Source: Methanofastidiosum sp.
Lineage (GTDB): Archaea; Methanobacteriota_B; Thermococci; Methanofastidiosales; Methanofastidiosaceae
DNA: 5,078 bases
Direction of reading: 5' to 3'
Assembly (NCBI GenBank): GCA_013329085.1
Contig: DUKX01000018.1
Coordinates: 1 to 5,078, forward strand
Made by a program: the position numbers and the translations under genes. Shown one piece after another: positions 1-5,078 of this stretch. How positions within the stretch are numbered: the stretch's first letter is position 1; each line of letters opens with the position of its first letter. The notes under the pieces are model-generated. The model had not been told where the DNA came from, ran no database searches, and saw only the letters and a list, made by a program, of their open reading frames with translations.

Positions 1-38
1 AGGACCTGTTCTCCGTCCATTTCTGCAGCACTGATGAT

Positions 39-60
39 GGGGTGAGGGTGGAGTGAGGGA
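39..60 (+). repeat. Left G-rich tract, one arm of an imperfect terminal inverted repeat
   Basis: This purine-rich tract contains G runs at 39-42, 46-48 and 57-59, with another just outside at 63-65. Together they form a relaxed G-quadruplex pattern on the + strand (loops of 3, 8 and 3 bases). Read on the + strand it aligns with the - strand of 5051-5070: 18 of 20 aligned bases agree, with one 2-base gap. The two copies face each other across the whole cassette. Base composition changes just to the right, from 39/65 G+C before position 66 to 22/63 in 66-128. It could mark an edge of the inserted segment. Low-complexity G-rich sequence can also align by chance, so the pairing is not proven. Confidence 0.45.
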
Positions 61-91
61 GCGGGTTTTAAGCTGTTTATGAAAATACGGT

Positions 92-101
92 ATTTGCAAA
101 T
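92..101. promoter_or_regulatory. 10-bp palindrome upstream of the helicase gene, possible operator
   Basis: ATTTGCAAAT is a perfect 10-bp palindrome lying 27 bases before the helicase start codon, in the AT-rich leader where a promoter is expected. Such dyads are typical binding sites for dimeric helix-turn-helix regulators, but no regulator gene is present in the window. I could not find a convincing -35/-10 pair around it. The best -10-like strings (TATGAAAAT near 79, TATTAA at 109) lack a good partner. Confidence 0.25.
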
Positions 102-115
102 GCAGCGTTATTAAA

Positions 116-121
116 AAGGAG
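116..121 (+). promoter_or_regulatory. Shine-Dalgarno of the helicase gene
   Basis: AAGGAG sits 7 bases before the ATG at 129. This is close to ideal spacing and sequence for a bacterial ribosome binding site and fixes the start of the helicase gene. Confidence 0.85.
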
Positions 122-128
122 TCGTCCG

Positions 129-3026
129 ATGAGCTACTTTTCAGACAACTATGATATGGTCCGCTATCCCCAAAAAAATGCGAATTTACAGACTTCTTGT
201 TTGAGAAATGCTCAAATCGGTGCAATACATTCGATCGCAGCCCATGCAACTTTGGGTAACGATGCTGCTGCAATTATTGTGATGCCAACAGGTAGTGGGA
301 AAACTACTGTGCTTATGATGACCCCATACGTCCTACAAAAAAATAGAGTCCTTCTAGTTACGCCGAGTGCAATGGTGAGAGGCCAAATCTACGAAGATTA
401 TAAAGTATTGAAAACCTTAAAACAGATTGGAGTTTTTGAAGATTCTGTTCCTAATCCTGTTATCTATGAAGCTTGCCATGAATATTCGGCCGAGGATACC
501 GAAACATATGGTAATTGTTTTAAAAGTGCTGATGTTGTTATAGCAACACATCAAGTAGCTGCTACTATCTCAGAACAACCTATCAAGAGTGTTTTTGATT
601 ATATTATGATTGATGAAGCTCATCATGTACCCGCACCAACTTGGCAAAAAATTCTCAACAATATGTGCCATGCACAGGCCCTTTTAGTAACGGCAACTCC
701 ATTTAGGCTCGATCGGAAACAAATAAGAGGGGATTGCATTTATAATTATTCTCTAGCTAAGGCTTATCGGGATGGTATTTTTGGAGAGATTGAATACATT
801 CCAATACAGGAAGCTCCAGGGAAAGATCGCCTGATTGCTCAAGAAGCAGAACGTGTTTTTATTAATGATAGAAGTCTGGGATTCAATCATTGTTTAATGG
901 TTCGGACTGATACGAAAGAAAAGGCTAAAGACATAGAAAAAATATATAGGGATATTACTGAGTTACGCTTGAAGCGAATTGATAGCACTATGGCTTATAG
1001 GACAGTAAGAAGAACGATTGATCAAATGCGAAATGGAGAGCTTGACGGAATAATTTGTGTAAATATGCTTGGTGAAGGATTTGATTTTCCGAATCTAAAG
1101 ATTGCAGCTATCCATGAGCCCCATAAATCATTAGCGGCCACACTGCAGTTCATTGGCCGCTTTGCTAGAACAAATGCTGATAAGATTGGAACGGCAAAAT
1201 TTATTGCAATGAATGATAGAAGTTTACAAATTGAGAACCAATGTCTTTATTCGAATGACTCAGTCTGGCAAGATATAATTATCAATATGTCAGAAGAAAA
1301 GATTGGTGGGGATTTGCAAAATAGTAACATTCTTAATCAATTTTCTAAACCTGAAATAGAAGAGAATGTTATTGCACTGTCAAACATTCGGCCTAATTGC
1401 CATGCAAAAGTATATCGGGTACCGGATTTTGATATAGAGGGGAGTTACCCCGATGAGCTTTGTGTTGGAGAAAACATATATCGAAATGTTGAATTGGCTA
1501 CTGTTGTTGGGATATCTAGGATTGGCGAGTTACCGATTTGGCTCGTCAACGATCAAGCCGTCAATGTCCAATTAAATTTGTACATCGTACATTATCAAAA
1601 AGAAACAGGATTACTTTTTATTTATTCGCAGGCTAAGACGGAGGCAGTCTATGAGTCTATTGCATTAAGTTTTTCCTCCAAATTTGAGAGAATCCCACGT
1701 AATGAAATGCATCGTGTACTTGCTGGTTTTGCAAACTATGAATTCTTTAACACTGGAATGCAGAACCGAAATGCTGAAGCGGGAGAATCTTATAGAATTT
1801 ATGCTGGTTCGAATACAGCAGCTTCAATTGATGAAAATACTGGTAAAATGCTATCAGCAGGGCATGCCTTCTGTAAAGTTTTAGGTAATGAAGGAGATAA
1901 AACCATTGGATTTAGCAGTGGATCAAAATTGTGGAGTAGTTCGTTTCTTTCAATTCCAGAATATGTTAAGTGGTGTGATATGTATGGCAGGAAGATTGTT
2001 GATAAGTCCCTAATAGTAAAGACTAATACAAATTTTGACCGACTTCCGATCCCTTTTGGGATCAATCGATATGATGGCAAAATTCTGTTTTGCTTATTAG
2101 CAGATGAGACATACTCATCACCCCCGTTGGTAAGGCTTGATGATTGTGATTCAGAGCAATTTTTTTTAACTGATGTTTCATTCAATGTTTATGATGTATC
2201 TCCATCAAGAGAAATCATATATATAAATGCTACAATAGCTGGAGTAACAGATCAACTGGCATGTGATGTTTCTGGGAAGTACACGACACGAAGTAATAAA
2301 ATAGTTTTCTGTGATGGGCGAAGACATGGATCATTAGCTGATTATCTCAATTCTAACCCGTTATTCTTTAAAACCTCTGACGGTACAGTGTATCTTGGGA
2401 ATGAGGTGCTGATTGGAAATCATGATCTTGAAAAATTTGATACTGGGAGAATTTGTGCTGTTGATTGGGATAGATTGGGAACAGATACTTCAAATGAGTG
2501 CGATTGGACGAATACAAAAACGAATCATTCAATTCAAGAGTCGTTAAAATTACATCTTGATCAAGATGATAGTCTTTCCCATATATTCTTTGATCATGGA
2601 ACTGGAGAAATCGCAGATTTTGTGACATTTAAGACGGAAGGTTCTTCTATTAGAGTCTGCCTCTATCATGTAAAAAGTATGAAAGGAAAGACTTATAATG
2701 GTAACGTTAATGATGTTTATGAAGTTGCTCAGCAGGCTGTGAAGAGTGTTGTATGGTTAAAATCAAAAACTACTTTGTTGAATAAAATTGAGAAGCGGTA
2801 TACTAGAGCCACCGGAAAAAGTAAATTTTTCAAAGGTGATTTTCATTCTTTGAAAGGATTATTACAATCGCAGAAAATTCTTGAAGCAACAATAATTATA
2901 GTACAACCAGCAATAAGTAAAAATTCTCAGATGGATGAATCAATTGACCAAGTTTTATCTGCTGCTTCTTACTACATTAGGAATACAGCAAGAGCAAAAG
3001 AAATGCGGATACTTGGAAGTTGTTAA
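129..3026 (+). CDS. SF2 DEAH-box helicase with C-terminal PD-(D/E)XK-like nuclease segment, probable defence protein
   Basis: This is a 965-residue predicted cytoplasmic DNA helicase-nuclease. The helicase core spans about residues 20-395 and shows the SF2 motifs in order: LRNAQ (25-29, Q-motif-like), Walker A MPTGSGKTT (52-60), Ia LLVTPSAM (75-82), DEAH (162-165), TATP (188-191), IV around 254-260, V LGEGFDFPNL (314-323) and the arginine-finger motif VI QFIGRFART (340-348). Residues about 400-800 form a large region of unassigned fold; the stretch ESYRIYAG...GHAF...WSSSFLSIPEYVKWC (553-616) resembles one I recall from other long bacterial helicases. The C-terminus (about 810-930) looks like a PD-(D/E)XK nuclease: GEIADF (826-831) with D830, then LYHVK (845-849) with K849, then a helix containing QQ (868-869). 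His847 stands where an acidic residue is usual. The AAGGAG at 116 supports the ATG at 129. The next gene begins 161 bases downstream on the same strand. The helicase call is very sure, the nuclease call moderate, and the defence role inferred. Confidence 0.93.
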   Translation: MSYFSDNYDMVRYPQKNANLQTSCLRNAQIGAIHSIAAHATLGNDAAAIIVMPTGSGKTTVLMMTPYVLQKNRVLLVTPSAMVRGQIYEDYKVLKTLKQIGVFEDSVPNPVIYEACHEYSAEDTETYGNCFKSADVVIATHQVAATISEQPIKSVFDYIMIDEAHHVPAPTWQKILNNMCHAQALLVTATPFRLDRKQIRGDCIYNYSLAKAYRDGIFGEIEYIPIQEAPGKDRLIAQEAERVFINDRSLGFNHCLMVRTDTKEKAKDIEKIYRDITELRLKRIDSTMAYRTVRRTIDQMRNGELDGIICVNMLGEGFDFPNLKIAAIHEPHKSLAATLQFIGRFARTNADKIGTAKFIAMNDRSLQIENQCLYSNDSVWQDIIINMSEEKIGGDLQNSNILNQFSKPEIEENVIALSNIRPNCHAKVYRVPDFDIEGSYPDELCVGENIYRNVELATVVGISRIGELPIWLVNDQAVNVQLNLYIVHYQKETGLLFIYSQAKTEAVYESIALSFSSKFERIPRNEMHRVLAGFANYEFFNTGMQNRNAEAGESYRIYAGSNTAASIDENTGKMLSAGHAFCKVLGNEGDKTIGFSSGSKLWSSSFLSIPEYVKWCDMYGRKIVDKSLIVKTNTNFDRLPIPFGINRYDGKILFCLLADETYSSPPLVRLDDCDSEQFFLTDVSFNVYDVSPSREIIYINATIAGVTDQLACDVSGKYTTRSNKIVFCDGRRHGSLADYLNSNPLFFKTSDGTVYLGNEVLIGNHDLEKFDTGRICAVDWDRLGTDTSNECDWTNTKTNHSIQESLKLHLDQDDSLSHIFFDHGTGEIADFVTFKTEGSSIRVCLYHVKSMKGKTYNGNVNDVYEVAQQAVKSVVWLKSKTTLLNKIEKRYTRATGKSKFFKGDFHSLKGLLQSQKILEATIIIVQPAISKNSQMDESIDQVLSAASYYIRNTARAKEMRILGSC

Positions 3027-3027
3027 T

Positions 3028-3042
3028 AGCATTAAGAATGCT
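3028..3042 (+). other. Short hairpin just after the helicase stop codon
   Basis: AGCATT and AATGCT form a perfect 6-bp stem around the 3-base loop AAG, starting one base after the TAA stop. No T run follows, so it is not a convincing Rho-independent terminator. It might slow mRNA decay or partly separate helicase expression from the downstream pair. Confidence 0.3.
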
Positions 3043-3107
3043 TGAGATCCAGGGATAGTGAGGAATCGGCAATATGATCACTTATAAAATTTGATACAGA
3101 GGTAGAA

Positions 3108-3176
3108 ATGGAAAACTTAGGTAGAGAGGCTTGTGCAACTATACAAGAATACAACTATCAATTGAACACTAGATAG
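3108..3176 (+). CDS. Possible 22-codon leader ORF in the gap before the ATPase gene
   Basis: The gap between the helicase and ATPase genes contains an ATG at 3108 preceded at 5 bases by AGAGG (3098-3102). It opens a 22-codon frame that ends in TAG at 3174-3176. That stop overlaps the AGGAG of the ATPase gene, and its end lies 11 bases before the ATPase ATG. The peptide begins MENLGREACATIQEYNYQL and has no domain or membrane segment I recognise. The placement would let ribosomes finishing here reinitiate on the ATPase, or cover its ribosome site. At this length chance is a fair explanation. Confidence 0.25.
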   Translation: MENLGREACATIQEYNYQLNTR

Positions 3177-3179
3177 GAG
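3175..3179 (+). promoter_or_regulatory. Shine-Dalgarno of the ATPase gene
   Basis: AGGAG lies 8 bases before the ATG at 3188 and supports that start. It overlaps the TAG stop of the possible leader ORF at 3108-3176. The gap itself shows no clear promoter; TATAAA at 3083-3088 is -10-like but lacks a -35 partner. Confidence 0.8.
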
Positions 3180-3187
3180 TGTAAAAT

Positions 3188-4519
3188 ATGAAGTATCTAT
3201 TTTTAGACAATTTTCGCGGTTTTAGTAATTCAATTATTCCACTTAAGCAGGTCAATTTTTTAGTTGGTGAAAATAGTACTGGTAAGAGCTCCTTTCTGAA
3301 GCTTGTAAATCTCTTTTCTCAAGATAATTTCCGACAATTCCCTGAACGGTCAATTCAAGAGTATGCCGACCTAGGATCATTTAATGATATCGTCTCAGCA
3401 TGGTCTACTGATAGATCATACTTTATAATAGGATTGATGACTTGTGACGATGAAAATCTTGATAAAGTCGAAATCCTACTTTATGAATTTGGACAAAAGT
3501 CGGATGGAACAGTAGCTCTTTTAAGTCATACTTTTTTCCTTAAAAGAAAAATTCTTAAATTGAATGTTGAAAATAATATTGTGATGCATTATAACTCATT
3601 TTCATATGAGAATAAAACACTTCAAAAAATACCAGAAAAATTATTCTTACAGATCATTAATAAATCGAGAAAATTTGGCAAAGGACGAAATATTGGCAAA
3701 AGTCGATTACCGATTAGCCAGATTCCAATTGCATTTCTTCTAACGATGATTTCTGATCGGAAACCAGGTAACCAGAAATCAGTAAAGAATGAAGAAACGA
3801 TGGATATTTTTATGGCTATGTATAAAGCATTTGATAATCTTGTTTGGATAGCTCCAATTAGAACTAAGCCAGAGAGATTTTATGGATCTAGTGTAAACAC
3901 AACATTTTCTCCTGATGGGACACATAGTCCGTACTTGTTAAAGAAAACTCTTGAAGGGAATAATTCAAGTGATTTTCATAGTAAACTAAAGTCATTCGGT
4001 CAAGCGAGCGGCTTGTTTGATACTATTCTAACCCATAAGTTTGGAGAATCACAAGAATCACCATTTGAGATTTTAATTTGCTTTAAGAAGGAAATCTCGT
4101 TTAATATTAATAATGTAGGATATGGTGTATCGCAGGTACTTCCGTTAGTTGTCGAATTGTTAAATGAAGAAGATGCAGATGTAACATTTGCAATTCAACA
4201 ACCTGAGATACATCTCCATCCAAGAGCTCAGTCAGCTTTCGGAGACCTAATTGCAGCTCAGGCAAGATTGAAGCATCAACAATTCCTTATTGAGACACAT
4301 TCAGACTATATAATTGATAGATTTAGATTGAATTTATCTCGTAATAAGAATAATCAAGAGTCTAAAATTAGTGCACAGGTTCTCTTTTTCCAAAGATGTG
4401 ATACTGGGAATAGAGTATCGATAATCCCAATTTCAGAGAATGGAAAGTATTCTTCAAATCAGCCGGATGAGTTTAAAGATTTTTTTATTAATGAAGAAAT
4501 GCAGCTACTGGAGATTTGA
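3188..4519 (+). CDS. AAA/ABC-type ATPase, OLD-like / DUF3696-like, probable defence sensor
   Basis: This 443-residue protein has the fold pattern of SMC/RecF/OLD-like ATPases. The N-terminal strand MKYLFLDNFRGF is the usual opening of the family. It is followed by Walker A GENSTGKSS (27-35), the lid-like ADLGSFNDIVS region (about 60-70), the core motif WIAPIRTKPERFY (220-232), the ABC-signature-like GYGVSQVLPLV (311-321), the Walker B position AIQQPEIHLHP (335-345), and the switch/H motif FLIETHSDYIIDRFR (366-380). The C-terminal tail ending in FFINEEMQLLEI also looks familiar from DUF3696-type proteins. There is no TOPRIM nuclease domain, so this is an ATPase alone and not a full OLD or GajA protein. 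Unusually, the Walker B acid and the following catalytic Glu are both Gln (337-338). I believe relatives share part of this, but could not check. The PIN gene starts two bases after its stop, which suggests the two proteins act together, with the ATPase controlling the nuclease (inference). Confidence 0.9.
   Translation: MKYLFLDNFRGFSNSIIPLKQVNFLVGENSTGKSSFLKLVNLFSQDNFRQFPERSIQEYADLGSFNDIVSAWSTDRSYFIIGLMTCDDENLDKVEILLYEFGQKSDGTVALLSHTFFLKRKILKLNVENNIVMHYNSFSYENKTLQKIPEKLFLQIINKSRKFGKGRNIGKSRLPISQIPIAFLLTMISDRKPGNQKSVKNEETMDIFMAMYKAFDNLVWIAPIRTKPERFYGSSVNTTFSPDGTHSPYLLKKTLEGNNSSDFHSKLKSFGQASGLFDTILTHKFGESQESPFEILICFKKEISFNINNVGYGVSQVLPLVVELLNEEDADVTFAIQQPEIHLHPRAQSAFGDLIAAQARLKHQQFLIETHSDYIIDRFRLNLSRNKNNQESKISAQVLFFQRCDTGNRVSIIPISENGKYSSNQPDEFKDFFINEEMQLLEI
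4510..4513 (+). promoter_or_regulatory. Shine-Dalgarno of the PIN gene, inside the ATPase gene
   Basis: GGAG lies 8 bases before the ATG at 4522 but only 2 bases before the TTG at 4516. It therefore favours ATG 4522 as the PIN gene start. Because it lies within the last codons of the ATPase gene, ribosomes ending there can start directly on the PIN gene. Confidence 0.75.
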
Positions 4520-4521
4520 AG

Positions 4522-4992
4522 ATGGGAATTGTGATTGATGCAAATGTATTAGCTTGTGTATTTAATGATAATCATTCAGAGTATAAAGAATTTTTGCCCA
4601 TAAGGAACTGGGTCAGTAGCGGAAAAGGATTCTATATTTTTGGTGGCGAAAAATATAAGGCCGAGTTGTTAAAAAGTGGTTTCACAAAATTATTCAGATT
4701 ATTAAAGGATAGCGGAAAGGCTTTAGCGATTAATGACAATCTGGTTGATGAGTATGAGAAAGATGTCATATTGAAAATATCTGATAATAAATGTGATGAC
4801 CCCCATATTGTTGCTTTACTTGCAGTTTCTCGTTGTTTTCTGTTGGCATCACATGATGCGCGGTCATTTGATTATATCAAGGACAGAACCCTATACCCAA
4901 AAGGAATGAAAGTTGTTAAAATTTACCAAAAAAGAGAACATGCAAATTTGCTTGTAGAGGTATCACTTACAAAGATTAAAAATACAGTATAG
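4522..4992 (+). CDS. PIN-domain ribonuclease-like protein, probable effector
   Basis: This 156-residue protein has the acidic residues expected of a PIN nuclease, which cleaves single-stranded RNA (sometimes DNA) using divalent metal. They are D6 in the opening strand MGIVIDANVLACVF, E43 or E48 in the second helix region (GGEKYKAELL), D92/D93 in CDDPHIVALLAVS, and D112 in LLASHDARSF. The length fits a single-domain PIN protein such as a VapC toxin, though sequence style and partner differ from VapC: no antitoxin gene is adjacent, and its neighbour is the ATPase. I chose ATG 4522 over the TTG at 4516, which would add two residues, because only ATG has a well-spaced Shine-Dalgarno. The start is two bases after the ATPase stop, so the genes are probably translationally coupled. 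A role as the RNA-cutting effector, held or triggered by the ATPase, is inference. The PIN call is fairly sure. Confidence 0.82.
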   Translation: MGIVIDANVLACVFNDNHSEYKEFLPIRNWVSSGKGFYIFGGEKYKAELLKSGFTKLFRLLKDSGKALAINDNLVDEYEKDVILKISDNKCDDPHIVALLAVSRCFLLASHDARSFDYIKDRTLYPKGMKVVKIYQKREHANLLVEVSLTKIKNTV

Positions 4993-5015
4993 TCAATTAT
5001 CATACCAGCTATAGC

Positions 5016-5053
5016 TTCTCCAGTTCAGGAAAGAATTGGGGAGTCGTATTTCT
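5016..5053 (+). terminator. Possible Rho-independent terminator after the PIN gene
   Basis: Bases 5016-5026 can pair with 5033-5043 around the 6-base loop AGGAAA. The stem is 11 pairs long, including three G-T wobbles. A T-rich but interrupted tail (TCGTATTTCT) follows. It begins 24 bases after the PIN stop codon, where the operon would be expected to end. The wobbles and broken T run make it weak. A perfect palindrome AGCTATAGCT (5007-5016) overlaps its left edge. Confidence 0.45.
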
Positions 5054-5077
5054 CTCACCCCACCCACCCCCTCTCCC
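5051..5077 (-). repeat. Right C-rich tract: inverted-repeat arm and canonical G-quadruplex motif on the - strand
   Basis: The + strand has C runs at 5058-5061, 5063-5065, 5067-5071 and 5075-5077. On the - strand these give four G runs with loops of 3, 1 and 1 bases, which meets the standard G-quadruplex pattern. Bases 5051-5070, read on the - strand, match the left tract at 39-60 at 18 of 20 aligned positions with one 2-base gap. Composition is sharply different from the preceding intergenic sequence (19/28 G+C against 16/45 for 4993-5037). It may mark the right edge of the acquired cassette. The tract runs to the window end, so its full extent is unknown. Confidence 0.5.
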
Positions 5078-5078
5078 T

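Noticed and set aside
1..56. Fragments of possible flanking genes: a + strand frame ending at 34, another ending at 56, and a - strand ATG at 20 running out of the window
   Set aside because: Each has at most about 17 codons in view, none has a recognisable motif, and the - strand ATG has no Shine-Dalgarno. The sequence cannot decide between them.
118..125. Direct repeat GGAGTCGT shared with 5040-5047, possible target-site duplication
   Set aside because: Only 8 bases, inside the left tract and overlapping the Shine-Dalgarno. It is likely chance.
1684..1884. 66-codon + strand frame inside the helicase gene
   Set aside because: An out-of-frame shadow with no domain.
2160..2167. T8 run inside the helicase gene as a phase-variable tract or frameshift site
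   Set aside because: The reading frame is intact through it. Similar A7 (172-178) and T7 runs occur elsewhere, as expected in AT-rich sequence, and there is no downstream frame to shift into.
1799..2185. 128-codon - strand open frame inside the helicase gene
   Set aside because: It lies wholly within a well-supported gene on the other strand and has no domain. It is a shadow of AT-rich coding sequence.
2368..2628. 86-codon - strand open frame inside the helicase gene
   Set aside because: It overlaps the end of the unassigned region and the nuclease region antisense, with no motif.
4516..4518. TTG as the PIN gene start
   Set aside because: The Shine-Dalgarno is only 2 bases away, against 8 for the ATG at 4522, and the PIN fold begins directly at the ATG.
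1..5078. CRISPR array, tRNA or rRNA genes
   Set aside because: I saw no regularly spaced repeats and no tRNA-like cloverleaf or rRNA signature on either strand.

Overview
The window holds one compact three-gene cassette, all on the + strand: (1) a 965-residue superfamily 2 DEAH-box helicase with a C-terminal PD-(D/E)XK-like nuclease segment, (2) a 443-residue AAA/ABC-type ATPase of the OLD-like / DUF3696-like kind, and (3) a 156-residue PIN-fold ribonuclease-like protein. A helicase-nuclease, an SMC/OLD-like ATPase and a small nuclease in one operon is the usual makeup of a bacterial anti-phage defence locus. No household, transport or metabolic gene is present.

Layout. Positions 1-65 are G-rich (39 of 65 bases are G or C) and carry no gene I can identify. 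Positions 66-128 turn AT-rich (22 of 63 G/C) and hold a 10-bp palindrome and a strong Shine-Dalgarno for the helicase gene (129-3026). A 161-nt gap (3027-3187) follows, with a short hairpin right after the stop and a possible 22-codon leader ORF whose stop codon overlaps the Shine-Dalgarno of the ATPase gene (3188-4519). The PIN gene (4522-4992) starts two bases after the ATPase stop, with its Shine-Dalgarno inside the end of the ATPase gene, so these two are almost certainly co-translated. A hairpin with a weak T-rich tail (5016-5053) may end the operon. The last 28 bases are C-rich and match, in inverted orientation, the G-rich tract at the left end.

How the genes may work together (inference). 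The ATPase and PIN protein look like a tightly coupled sensor/effector pair, comparable in logic to other ATPase-nuclease pairs in defence. The helicase-nuclease, with its own start signals and a longer gap, may recognise or process invading DNA. Two catalytic oddities deserve attention: the helicase's nuclease motif has His where Glu/Asp/Gln is usual (HxK), and the ATPase has Gln-Gln where Walker B normally has two acidic residues.

Organism. AGGAG-type ribosome sites, ATG starts and gene style indicate a bacterium. AT-rich coding sequence with many AGA, AGG and ATA codons, flanked by GC-richer edges, fits a horizontally acquired island. I cannot name the genus from this window.
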